From positions 1,471,416 to 1,535,415 of the forward strand of contig OY282494.1 in the NCBI GenBank assembly GCA_958296385.1: 64,000 nt of DNA. Reading direction: 5' to 3'. A program made the translations under genes and the position numbers. The notes under the pieces were generated by a model. It saw nothing but the letters and a program-made list of their open reading frames with translations. It was not told the DNA's origin and did no database searches. Origin of the DNA: an uncultured Dehalococcoidia bacterium (lineage in GTDB: Bacteria > Chloroflexota > Dehalococcoidia > Lucifugimonadales > UBA3495). Positions 7,965-15,600 of the stretch are shown here, in pieces. The first letter of the stretch is position 1; every line of letters starts with the position of its first letter.

Positions 7965-8867
7965 ATGCTTATTGAAACCCGAATGCCCAACCGCCTCCAC
8001 CAGGGCAAAGTACGCGATACCTACCAGCTTACCGACGACACGCTGCTGATGGTGGCCACCGACCGCATCTCCGCGTTTGACGTGGTGCTGCCCACCGGCA
8101 TCCCCGACAAGGGGGCGGTGCTGAACCGGATGTCCGCTTTCTGGTTCGGATTGACCGGCCACATCGTGCCCAACCATCTGATTGCGCTGGCCGATTCCCC
8201 GGAGGCCGCCGCCTACGCCGGCAACCCCGCGCTCACCCATCCGGCCTACGCCGCGGACAACGTAGCCCGGCAGGCGATGGTGGTCAAGCAAGCCGAGCGC
8301 ATTGACATTGAGTGCATCGTGCGTGGCTACATCACCGGCTCCGCGTGGGGCGAGTACCGCCGGCAGGGCACGGTTTCCGGCCAGCCGATGCCGGCCGGTA
8401 TGGTAGAGGGCGACCTGTTCCCCGAACCGCTGTTCACGCCCACCACCAAGGCCGAGGAAGGCCACGACGAGAACATGAGCAATCAGGAAGTCATCGACAT
8501 GGTGGGCGCAGAGCTGGCCCAGCGGCTGGCCGACACCAGCAAAGCGGTCTATCTCCACGCCCACGACTACGCCCGTTCCCGGGGCATCGTGCTGGCCGAC
8601 ACCAAGATGGAGTTTGGCCTGCTCAACGGCGAGCTGATTCTCATTGACGAACTGCTGACGCCCGACTCCAGCCGGTTCTGGGACGCCGAGGGCTACGCCC
8701 CCGGCAAGTCGCAGCCCAACTACGACAAGCAGTTCGTCCGGGATTGGCTGTCGGCGCAAGGCTGGAACCAGGAACCGCCGGCGCCCGAACTGCCCGATGA
8801 CGTGGTCGCGCGCACCACGGAGCGTTACCTGCAAGCCTACCAACAGCTAACCGGCCAGTCGCTCTAA
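7965..8867 (+). CDS. purC: SAICAR synthetase
   Basis: Condenses CAIR with aspartate using ATP, the step before PurB. The 300-residue protein is of the longer PurC type. It has the N-terminal GKVRDTYQL nucleotide-binding loop, ATDRISAFDVVLPTGIPDKG near 28-47, the signature ADTKMEFG near 212-219 and IDELLTPDSSRFW near 226-238. The start at ATG 7965 is the first suitable in-frame start. It belongs to the same rightward cluster as purB and purE. Confidence 0.96.
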   Translation: MLIETRMPNRLHQGKVRDTYQLTDDTLLMVATDRISAFDVVLPTGIPDKGAVLNRMSAFWFGLTGHIVPNHLIALADSPEAAAYAGNPALTHPAYAADNVARQAMVVKQAERIDIECIVRGYITGSAWGEYRRQGTVSGQPMPAGMVEGDLFPEPLFTPTTKAEEGHDENMSNQEVIDMVGAELAQRLADTSKAVYLHAHDYARSRGIVLADTKMEFGLLNGELILIDELLTPDSSRFWDAEGYAPGKSQPNYDKQFVRDWLSAQGWNQEPPAPELPDDVVARTTERYLQAYQQLTGQSL

Positions 8868-8922
8868 CCCGAAATCACTAACCCGGAACGACCCGACATC
8901 CGACAGCGAGCATAGCAAGCAA

Positions 8923-9663
8923 ATGCCTCCCTCCCGACATCGCCGGCGTTCGGCGGCCCGGCGTTCGGCCCGGCGGACGCCGCCCATCACCACCGGGGCG
9001 AATCGCAGCCGGGTGCGCCGCTGGCTGTACATCAGCGCGTCCTCGCTAATCGCCATTCTGGTCATCGCCGGTTTCGCCATCGGCGGCATCCCCCTGGGCG
9101 GCGGCGGCGGCAGCCAGCAGGGCCGGGCCACCGGGTATATTCCGGGCATCGGGCTTCAAGTGGACGTGATGGATGACGTCACCCACTTTTCCGAAGAGTT
9201 CACCATCACCGACATCGTTGACGGCGGCTACTCCACCATACCGCCCACGTCCGGCCGGCACTGGGGCCGCTGGGCATCCTGCGGCTTCTATCGGGATGGC
9301 ATCCAGCCCGACACCGAGCCGGTGCCCGATGAGGTCATCGTGCACAACATGGAACACGGCAACATCATATTGAGCTACAACATCACGGACGAGGCCCAGG
9401 TGGACGCGCTGGAGGCTGATTTCAACTCCATCGACGATACCCGACTGTGGGGCGTGGCGCGCTATTACGACAAGATACCGGAGGGGCAGGTTGTGCTGGC
9501 GACGTGGGGCGTGGTTGACCAGTGGAACCTGACCGACGTTGCGGACACTGCCGTTGACCCCAGGACGCGCATGGGGCGCTTCTTTGACGCCTACTCCGGA
9601 GCGCTGGGCCCGGAGTTTCCCAACGGCTCGCCGTGCACCAGCGGCGGCTCGATGAACCCCTAG
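8923..9663 (+). CDS. DUF3105 membrane protein
   Basis: A 246-residue protein with a very basic N-terminal tail (about residues 1-33, Arg-rich), one membrane helix near 34-56, a Gly-rich linker and an extracytoplasmic DUF3105 domain. Domain marks are PPTSGRHWGRWASCGFY near 103-119 and HNMEHGNIILSYN near 137-149, with conserved His and Cys that could bind metal. The biochemical function of the family is unknown. It is the first of two adjacent DUF3105 genes lying between purC and purS. Confidence 0.8.
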   Translation: MPPSRHRRRSAARRSARRTPPITTGANRSRVRRWLYISASSLIAILVIAGFAIGGIPLGGGGGSQQGRATGYIPGIGLQVDVMDDVTHFSEEFTITDIVDGGYSTIPPTSGRHWGRWASCGFYRDGIQPDTEPVPDEVIVHNMEHGNIILSYNITDEAQVDALEADFNSIDDTRLWGVARYYDKIPEGQVVLATWGVVDQWNLTDVADTAVDPRTRMGRFFDAYSGALGPEFPNGSPCTSGGSMNP

Positions 9664-9675
9664 CCAACGCCGGAG

Positions 9676-10485
9676 ATGACGCGTGCCTGGATGCCGTTGC
9701 TGGCGCTGGCGGCCCTGCTTGCCGCCGGGGTAGCCGGCTGCCAATCGCCGCCCGCTCAACCCCCGGCAACCGCAACCGTCCCAACGGCAGCGGCCCCGGC
9801 CGCCACGGCCCCCGTCCCAGCAAACGCCGCCCCTGCGCTGCCGCCTACATTCAACCCCACCATCAGCCCGGCCCCCGCCAGCGCAACGTCAACCCCGCCG
9901 CCAACGCCGGCGCCCACGGTGATTGCGCTAGCCACGGCGACGGTTGCCCCGCCGACGCCAACCCAATCCTCGCCCACGCTGCTGGAAGTGCCGGTTACCG
10001 ATGCGCCGCTGCCGGTTCCGATTATGCCCAGCCGGGACCATTTCCCGCCGGGCGCGCGGATCCAGGACGTGGCGCCGGACGGGTACAGCACCGTACCGCC
10101 CACCTCCGGCCGGCACTGGCCGGCGTGGAGCGCGTGCGGCTTTTTCAATCACCCGCTGCCCGACGAGCTGCTGGTGCACAACCTGGAACACGGCAACATC
10201 ATCGTAAGCTACAACCTGCCCGACGCCGCCTCGGTTGCCGCGCTGCGGGCGGCGGTAGCAAACATCCCGCTGGCCGCCGAGTTCGCCATCATCCGCCGCT
10301 ACCCGGCCATCCCGGAGGGAATGGTAGCCATCACCGCGTGGGGCGTAGTGGACCGGATGCTGGGCGTAGAGCCGGAGCGCATCGCCCGTTTCTTTACCGC
10401 CTACCCCGGCAACACCGGCCCCGAATTCGCCAACGGCTACCCCTGCACCACCGGCATCGACTTCATGCGGTCAACCGGCGGCTAA
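9676..10485 (+). CDS. DUF3105 lipoprotein
   Basis: A 269-residue predicted lipoprotein: hydrophobic leader ending in the lipobox VAGC (Cys22), then a long Pro/Thr/Ala-rich linker (about 23-115) and a DUF3105 domain with PPTSGRHWPAWSACGFF and HNLEHGNIIVSYN. It is a paralogue of the upstream gene with a different anchor (lipid instead of a membrane helix). The GGAG site abuts ATG 9676, so the start at ATG 9691 (M6) is an alternative that keeps the leader. The function is unknown; attachment to the cell envelope is inferred from the leader. Confidence 0.8.
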   Translation: MTRAWMPLLALAALLAAGVAGCQSPPAQPPATATVPTAAAPAATAPVPANAAPALPPTFNPTISPAPASATSTPPPTPAPTVIALATATVAPPTPTQSSPTLLEVPVTDAPLPVPIMPSRDHFPPGARIQDVAPDGYSTVPPTSGRHWPAWSACGFFNHPLPDELLVHNLEHGNIIVSYNLPDAASVAALRAAVANIPLAAEFAIIRRYPAIPEGMVAITAWGVVDRMLGVEPERIARFFTAYPGNTGPEFANGYPCTTGIDFMRSTGG

Positions 10486-10512
10486 CCGACAGCAGCACAG
10501 GAAACGACCATC

Positions 10513-10767
10513 GTGTTTTTGGCCCGCATCTACATCACCCTGAAACCCGCCGTCAACGACCCGCAGGGCTTGACCGTGCAAAACGGCCTGCACAGCCTGG
10601 GCTACGCCAGCGTTGCCGACGTTCGCATCGGCAAGTACCTGGAGCTGCGGGTGGCCGGAGACGACGCCGGGCAAGCCGAAGCCGACGTTGCCCGGATGTG
10701 CGACCAGCTGCTGGCCAACCCGGTCATCGAGGAGTTCCGGTTCAGCCTGGAGGCGGTAGCGGAATAG
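10513..10767 (+). CDS. purS: FGAM synthase subunit PurS
   Basis: Small bridging subunit of the three-part PurL-PurQ-PurS formylglycinamidine ribonucleotide synthase. The 84-residue protein fits the family: a beta strand LARIYITLKPAVNDPQG, then GLHSLGYASVADVRIGKYLEL, and a C-terminal acidic tail after LLANPVIEEFRF. It starts at GTG 10513. purQ and purL do not follow; the next gene is convergent and ends seven bases away, so the purine cluster stops here and those partners must be elsewhere. Confidence 0.9.
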   Translation: MFLARIYITLKPAVNDPQGLTVQNGLHSLGYASVADVRIGKYLELRVAGDDAGQAEADVARMCDQLLANPVIEEFRFSLEAVAE

Positions 10768-10774
10768 CGGCCGC

Positions 10775-11359
10775 CTAGTGCTGGTGGCCCTGGAGCATCT
10801 CCACCAGCTCATCTACGGTGGCCTTTTGCCAGTCCCCGGCGCGGGCGGCGGTGCGGGCGCGGCGCTGGCGGCCAAAGTCCTGGTCGTTGATGTCGGGCTG
10901 CTCGGCGCGGATGGCGGCCTCAATCTCGCCCTGCTCCCGGTTGGCGGCGGCGGAGCGTTCAATCCAGTGGCAGATGTAATCGTGGTCTTTGCTGTAAAAG
11001 ACCGCCACCGGGATGGACATATACAGACCCTCTTTGAGGAACTCGTTCATGATGTCGTGGTTCTCGTCGCGGGGAAAAATCCGCAGCTCCAACCCGGCGG
11101 CCTCTGCCACGCGGGCCAGCACCGGCAGCTCGCGCACCACGTCGCCGCACCAGTCCTCGCCGACAATCATCATGTGATTGGGGCCGCCGTCAGCCTCGGC
11201 CAGCGCGCGGAGGGCCTCAGTCTGGCCGGGTTCCAGCTTGACGTTGGCGTAGTATTCCTCAAACCGGGCCTTGTTCACCTTGATGCCGGCCATATACTCG
11301 TCGTAGGTCATCCCCTGCGCATAACGCTCCGGGGTTACCACGCTGCTTTGCTGCACCAT
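10775..11359 (-). CDS. Thioredoxin-like protein with a single active-site Cys
   Basis: A 194-residue protein of the thioredoxin_9 type. The motif is GEDWCGDVVRELP, where the second Cys of a CxxC pair is replaced by Val, so ordinary dithiol chemistry is unlikely. The N-terminal region (MTYDEYMAGIKVNKARFEEYY) is the helical extension typical of this group. ATG 11359 is preferred over an upstream start because GAGAGG lies seven bases before it. It is co-oriented with the small glutaredoxin-like gene upstream (11649). Confidence 0.75.
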   Translation of the reverse strand: MVQQSSVVTPERYAQGMTYDEYMAGIKVNKARFEEYYANVKLEPGQTEALRALAEADGGPNHMMIVGEDWCGDVVRELPVLARVAEAAGLELRIFPRDENHDIMNEFLKEGLYMSIPVAVFYSKDHDYICHWIERSAAANREQGEIEAAIRAEQPDINDQDFGRQRRARTAARAGDWQKATVDELVEMLQGHQH

Positions 11360-11427
11360 ATTTGCACCTCTCAAACCGGGATGATAGGAACGGGCTCAAA
11401 ACGGACGACCGTCCGTCAGCCGATTTC

Positions 11428-11649
11428 TCAACCGCGCGCGCCGCGGAATCCCGTCTCCACCCGGCCATCGGGCCAGACGATGATGGGAACGGTATCGCCG
11501 TAGTCCAGGGCCTCGTCCAGCGTATCCTGGCTCTGGTCAACCCGGCGTTCCTCGTACTCCACGCCCTCCCGCCGCCAGGCGTTGCGCAGCGAGTCGCAGG
11601 CCGGGCACACGGTCAGGGTATAGACAATCGGTATAGCGGCCATCAGCAA
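11428..11649 (-). CDS. Glutaredoxin-like protein
   Basis: A 73-residue glutaredoxin/NrdH-sized protein with CPAC near residues 15-18 (YTLTVCPACDSLRNAW) and the TVPIIV strand-Pro feature (cis-Pro loop) near 53-58, both expected of the fold. Probably a thiol-disulphide reductant in the cytosol. AGGAGG lies five bases before TTG 11649 and eleven before ATG 11643; either may be the start. It lies upstream of the single-Cys thioredoxin-like gene on the same strand. Confidence 0.75.
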   Translation of the reverse strand: MLMAAIPIVYTLTVCPACDSLRNAWRREGVEYEERRVDQSQDTLDEALDYGDTVPIIVWPDGRVETGFRGARG

Positions 11650-11737
11650 TCAATCCTCCTGCGGCGCGGGGGCGCGCAACCTACCGGCATTCTACAACCG
11701 CGCGGCGCATACCGCTACCCCAACGCCCAATGCCCGG

Positions 11738-11746
11738 TGCTATAAT
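11738..11746 (+). promoter_or_regulatory. Extended -10 promoter of the ABM-domain gene
   Basis: TGcTATAAT, a perfect extended -10, lies 41 bases before the ATG at 11787. There is no recognisable -35. Confidence 0.55.
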
Positions 11747-11786
11747 CTCTGCCAGCAACTACCCTTTTGCTTTCAAGGAGATGAGC

Positions 11787-12116
11787 ATGATAGCGCTGAT
11801 TGTGGAAATCAACATCAAGCCGGGCTTCAAGGACCAGTTCATGGCCTCGATGCTGGGCGATGCGCGGGGTTCCAACAACGACGAGCCGGGCTGCCTGCGC
11901 TTTGACGTGTTGCAGGACAACGAGGACGAGAACCGGCTGCACCTGTTTGAGGTGTACGAGGACGAGGCCGCCCTGGACGCCCACCGCAACGCCCCCCACT
12001 TCGTAAAGTGGCGCGCGGAATGCGCCGACTGGTTCGCCACCGAAAACATCCGCAAAATCGCCACCCCCGTATATCCCGCCCCCGAACAATGGGAAAAACG
12101 CCCCCCGGTGGACTGA
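11787..12116 (+). CDS. ABM-domain (antibiotic biosynthesis monooxygenase-like) protein
   Basis: A 109-residue protein of the dimeric alpha/beta-barrel ABM family. Motifs are ALIVEINIKPGFKDQFMAS at the N terminus, EPGCLRFDVLQD in the middle and the LFEVYEDEAALDAHR element near 50-65. Relatives include quinol monooxygenases and LsrG-like isomerases, so the substrate is open. AAGGAG six bases before ATG 11787 sets the start. The gene is monocistronic, with its own extended -10 and a terminator at 12148. Confidence 0.85.
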   Translation: MIALIVEINIKPGFKDQFMASMLGDARGSNNDEPGCLRFDVLQDNEDENRLHLFEVYEDEAALDAHRNAPHFVKWRAECADWFATENIRKIATPVYPAPEQWEKRPPVD

Positions 12117-12147
12117 TGCCGGCGGAACACGCACCAGGAAATCCAAG

Positions 12148-12175
12148 CGCCGTCCTAACGATAGGGCGGCGTTTT
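12148..12175 (+). terminator. Rho-independent terminator after the ABM gene
   Basis: Nine-base stem (12148-12156 with 12163-12171, one G-T pair), six-base loop, then TTTTA. It lies 31 bases after the stop. Confidence 0.7.
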
Positions 12176-12201
12176 ACAAATGGCGCATCGCTTGGTATAG
12201 T
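12173..12201 (+). promoter_or_regulatory. Promoter of the 44-residue small protein
   Basis: TTTACA (12173-12178), a 17-base spacer and TATAGT (12196-12201) with an upstream TG (extended -10). It is one of the best -35/-10 pairs in the window and overlaps the preceding terminator's T tract. Confidence 0.6.
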
Positions 12202-12297
12202 CGTGTGGGGGCAAACATAAACGCCAACCTGTCTGGCTGTAACTGCATTTTGTGGTCGGGACGGCGTAGCCCTACATCACTCTGAGGAGGTGTTGCT

Positions 12298-12432
12298 TTG
12301 CCTACGAAAAGCGACTCCGGTCAGGACAATCGGTCAAATCAACTTAACCCCAACAACGATGCCTTTTGGCGAGTGCGGGGGTTCCCGAAGCGACCGCCTG
12401 ACTGGAGAAAACGGCTAAAGCGCGGGGAGTAA
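12298..12432 (+). CDS. Small basic protein with an NQLNPNN motif
   Basis: A 44-residue open frame starting at TTG 12298 with GAGGAGG seven bases upstream and ending at TAA 12430. The protein begins MPTKSDSGQDNR, has the core SNQLNPNNDAFWRVRGF and ends in a basic tail PDWRKRLKRGE. It has its own promoter (12173-12201), a leader of about 90 bases and a strong terminator at 12484, so it is a complete single-gene unit. The core resembles a motif I have seen in short uncharacterised bacterial proteins, but that cannot be checked here. The function is unknown. Confidence 0.6.
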   Translation: MPTKSDSGQDNRSNQLNPNNDAFWRVRGFPKRPPDWRKRLKRGE

Positions 12433-12483
12433 CCGTCAGTTTGTGGGCCGCCGGCTCACACTGGCAACCTCACGTGAAAGCGC

Positions 12484-12518
12484 GGCGGGGGCGATGTGCA
12501 GTTCGCCCCCGCCGTTTT
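12484..12518 (+). terminator. Strong, probably bidirectional terminator
   Basis: A perfect 11-bp stem (12484-12494 with 12503-12513), eight-base loop, then GTTTTAT. It sits between the small-protein gene and the convergent aminotransferase gene and can serve both, with the better T tract on the + strand. Confidence 0.75.
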
Positions 12519-13839
12519 ATCTTTGCCGCAGCAATGCCCGCCGGAACGCCCGCACAAAGGCGTCCACCTCCACCTCGCCCAGGGCCATTGACATTGCGCC
12601 TACCAGGTTGGGCGCCAGCAGGAACCCTTCGTTCAGCATCCCGATGAACATTTGCTCCGCCAGCGTTTTGTCGGCGGCGGCGATGTCCCGGTAGTTGCGC
12701 AGGGGCCGGTCGGTGAAGTGGATGCCGAACAGGGAGCCGGCCCCGGTTACCGTTACCGGCTGCTCCAGCTCGGCGCAGATTGTCCGCACCCCCTGCCGCA
12801 GCATCTCGGTTAGCTCCGCCAGCCGGCGATAGACGTTGGGCGTCAGCTCCTGCATCGTGGCGGCGCCGGCGGCCATAGTTACCGGATTCGCATTAAAAGT
12901 GCCGGCGTGGGCTACCACCGGCCCGGTCAGCGGGCTGTACAGGCTCATAACATCGCTGCGCCCGCCGAAAGCGCCTACCGGAAAACCGCCGCCGATTATC
13001 TTGCCCAGCGAGGTCAAGTCGGGCGTTACGCCGAAGTATTCCTGCGAACCGCCGGGCGCAACTCTAAAGCTGATTACTTCGTCAAAGATGAGCAGCGCGC
13101 CGCTGGCGTTGGTGAAATCGCGCAGCATTTGCAGGTACTCCGGCTCGGCCGGCAGCATCCCCACCGACCCCATCACCGGCTCCACGATTACCGCCGCCAG
13201 TTCGTCCCGGTGCGCCTCCAGGATGCTGCGGGCCGTGTCAACGTCGTTGTAAGGAATGATGACGGCCTGCTCCAGCGTGCCGGGGGCCAGCCCGGCGCTG
13301 GACGCTACCGGCTGCGGGTTGTCATAGTCGCCGCCGGCGCCGGCGGGGATGCGCAGGCTGACCATCACGGCGTCGTGCGTGCCGTGATAGCCCCCCTCAA
13401 CTTTGGCGAACTTGTGCCGGCCGGTAAAAGCCCGGGCGGCCCTTATCGTGTTCAGCGTCGCCTCGGTGCCGGAGTTGGTGAACCGCACCTGCTGGAACGA
13501 CGGCACCCGCTCGCACAGTATCCGGGCCAAGTCCACCTGATGGCGGTTGGGCGAGTTGTAGGCCAGCCCGCAGTCAATCTGCTGCCGCACCGCATCCAGC
13601 ACCGGCTCCGGGCCGTGGCCCAAAATCATCGTGGTCATCGTGTTGATGAAGTCCAGCCGCTCCACGCCGTCGGCGTCGGTCACCACCGCGCCTTGCGCCG
13701 ACTCCGTGAATATCGGATAAGGCTTCCAGAAAATGGAATTGCGGCTGTCCCCGTCGGGCAGGTAGCGGCAGGCTTCCTCCCAGATGGCCCGCGACTTGGC
13801 CGTCGTTTCCAGATATTTGGACAGTTCATCGGACGGCAT
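12517..13839 (-). CDS. Class III PLP aminotransferase, glutamate-1-semialdehyde aminomutase-like
   Basis: A 440-residue fold-type I PLP enzyme. SGTEA near 123-127 binds the phosphate, FDEV near 252-255 carries the Asp that holds the PLP nitrogen, and Lys280 in TSLGKIIGGGFPVGAFGG is the Schiff-base lysine. The overall pattern is closest to glutamate-1-semialdehyde 2,1-aminomutase. No other haem genes are nearby and the family has side branches acting on other amino acids, so the substrate is not certain. It is leftward, transcribed toward the terminator at 12484. Confidence 0.85.
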   Translation of the reverse strand: MPSDELSKYLETTAKSRAIWEEACRYLPDGDSRNSIFWKPYPIFTESAQGAVVTDADGVERLDFINTMTTMILGHGPEPVLDAVRQQIDCGLAYNSPNRHQVDLARILCERVPSFQQVRFTNSGTEATLNTIRAARAFTGRHKFAKVEGGYHGTHDAVMVSLRIPAGAGGDYDNPQPVASSAGLAPGTLEQAVIIPYNDVDTARSILEAHRDELAAVIVEPVMGSVGMLPAEPEYLQMLRDFTNASGALLIFDEVISFRVAPGGSQEYFGVTPDLTSLGKIIGGGFPVGAFGGRSDVMSLYSPLTGPVVAHAGTFNANPVTMAAGAATMQELTPNVYRRLAELTEMLRQGVRTICAELEQPVTVTGAGSLFGIHFTDRPLRNYRDIAAADKTLAEQMFIGMLNEGFLLAPNLVGAMSMALGEVEVDAFVRAFRRALLRQR

Positions 13840-13904
13840 ACTTGCACCCCGGCGTTTGGATTAGCCATTCATTGCTTGGCTGTTCAGTCGTATCAGGCAT
13901 TGAT

Positions 13905-13950
13905 TGTCGTAGCAGAGCTAATCGTAGCAGAGCTAGTCGTAGCGGCGTTA
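13905..13950. repeat. Short tandem repeat between aminotransferase and MFS genes
   Basis: Three imperfect units based on tcgtagcagagctaa run between the two leftward genes and reach the stop codon of the MFS gene. No stem or promoter is evident in them. Confidence 0.6.
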
Positions 13951-15357
13951 ATCGCCGGCGCCGGCGGGGCTGGTGGCGGCGGCTACCGGGCGGGCCTCGC
14001 CCCGGAAGTAGATGCCGCGCCAGAACCCGCTGCCGATAACCGTGCCCACCACTACCAGCGTAAAGGCCGCGCCCACCACCGCCATAATCTGGCCGGCGGG
14101 CAGGCCGTCCGACAGCACGCCGTACAGCAGGTTGGCAAAGGCCATGCTGCCGCCCACGTGCATCGAATAAACGGAGGCCACCCGCCCGCGTATCTCGTCC
14201 GGCACCACCGACTGGATGATGGTGTGCGTGATGGTCATAAACCCGGCGGTGCCCAGGCCCATCATCACGGCGGCAATCAGCGATATGCCCGTCTGCGTGG
14301 ACAATCCCAGGCCGATGGGCGTCAGGCTGCTGGCGAACCCCAGCAGCAGAAACACCCGCCCTCTCGTCAGATGGCTCACGATGCCGCCCACGAATATCGA
14401 CGAGAACAACGCGCCCACCCCCAGCGCCGTCATCAGGGCGTACAGGTCGTTCTGATTAAAGGTAACTCCATCCGGCGACAGTTTCTCTCTGGCCAGCGGC
14501 GGCAGCATCGACTCAAAGGACATCACCAGCACGCAGTGGGCCAGGGCCATCAGGATGATGCCAAAGACCAGCGGGGTTTTGTACGAGTAGGTGAAACCGG
14601 CGAAGGTGTTGGCCCAAAAGTTGCGCCGCCGGTCGATGACGCCGCTGGACGCCGTGCGGATGCTGAGGGCGGCCACCAGCGCCACCAGGTAAAAGGCCGC
14701 GCAAACCCAGAATACGATGGCCGACGTGCCCAGGGTGAATACCAGATTCTGGAGGCTGAACGAGGCGCCGCCGCTGCTGCCGAGTATCGCCTGGCCGCCC
14801 ACAATGGACGCAACGGCCAGCAGGATAACCGGCCCGATGGCGCGGGAACCCTGCTGCATCGCCTCGTTCAGCGCAACCGCGTTGGGCAGCCGCTCCCGGT
14901 CAACCAGATTGGGCGCGATGGACTGCGCCGCTGTCTGCTGCGTCGCCCGCAGCGTGCCGTTCACCACCGCCAGCGCCACCACGTACCACGGATTATCCAC
15001 GCCCAGCATCACCAGCACGGCCATTATGGAGGCTTGCGTAAGTTGCAGCGCGTACACCCATTGCAGCAGCCGCTTGCGGGTAACCTTGTCGGCCAGGTAG
15101 CCGATAAAAGGCGTCGCAAAAAACCGGGGCGACATCGCCGCAAAGGTAATCAGCCCCACCCACAGCCCCCAGGAATCCTCCAGCCCCGGTATGTTGTACA
15201 CCCACGCGCCCCGCGCCACGATGAGCGCCCACGCGCCGCTGCCGCTGCACAGCGCCGCCACCGCCAGCAGCCGGAAATCGCGGAATACCAGCGCCGCCAG
15301 AAAGCGATGCGCTTTCCGGGCAAAATAACTGCGTTCCGGTGCGGGAGCCGTGGCCAT
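13948..15357 (-). CDS. Major facilitator superfamily transporter
   Basis: A 469-residue integral membrane protein with about 12 hydrophobic segments. The loop 2-3 signature GYLADKVTRKRL near residues 88-100 matches MFS motif A. The N-terminal FRDFRLLAVAALCSGSGAW and overall pattern resemble the MFS_3/enterobactin-exporter-like group of drug and metabolite exporters. ATG 15357 is preferred over an upstream GTG because AGGGG lies seven bases before it. A good promoter (TTGACC-N16-TATAAT) sits at 15504-15531 on the same strand. Confidence 0.85.
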   Translation of the reverse strand: MATAPAPERSYFARKAHRFLAALVFRDFRLLAVAALCSGSGAWALIVARGAWVYNIPGLEDSWGLWVGLITFAAMSPRFFATPFIGYLADKVTRKRLLQWVYALQLTQASIMAVLVMLGVDNPWYVVALAVVNGTLRATQQTAAQSIAPNLVDRERLPNAVALNEAMQQGSRAIGPVILLAVASIVGGQAILGSSGGASFSLQNLVFTLGTSAIVFWVCAAFYLVALVAALSIRTASSGVIDRRRNFWANTFAGFTYSYKTPLVFGIILMALAHCVLVMSFESMLPPLAREKLSPDGVTFNQNDLYALMTALGVGALFSSIFVGGIVSHLTRGRVFLLLGFASSLTPIGLGLSTQTGISLIAAVMMGLGTAGFMTITHTIIQSVVPDEIRGRVASVYSMHVGGSMAFANLLYGVLSDGLPAGQIMAVVGAAFTLVVVGTVIGSGFWRGIYFRGEARPVAAATSPAGAGD

Positions 15358-15503
15358 ACTGCTACCCCTTTTTGCCGACACTGCACCGCCGGAGCGGGCC
15401 GCCCCAACGACTGCCGTTCAGCAGCGTCAAACCGGGCCCGGCGGCGGCGCAATGTAAGGCGACGTCAACGCCGCCGCCAGTTTTGCGTTGGTCAATAGGC
15501 AGC

Positions 15504-15531
15504 ATTATAACCCAACTGCCCGCCCGGTCAA
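15504..15531 (-). promoter_or_regulatory. Promoter of the MFS gene
   Basis: On the minus strand TTGACC (15531-15526), a 16-base spacer and TATAAT (15509-15504). The predicted leader to ATG 15357 is about 140 bases. Confidence 0.55.
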
Positions 15532-15555
15532 CGCACCAAACGTCACCCCCCCAAC

Positions 15556-15600
15556 GCCATTCTGAGCGCAGCGAAGAATCTCGATGACGTAGCAACAGCC
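15556..15600. repeat. CATTCTGAGCGCAGCG dispersed repeat
   Basis: Reads cattctgagcgcagcg, then a gaatctcga stretch and gtagcaac, and runs into the 536-bp repeat. The same motif order occurs at 76-130, with partial versions near 44341, 48824 and 61362. Confidence 0.7.

Noticed and set aside
12907-15498. 863-residue open frame on the + strand opposite aminotransferase and MFS genes
   Set aside because: Low-complexity, Arg/His/Gln-rich translation with no domain, antisense to two genes with clear motifs. A GC-rich shadow frame.
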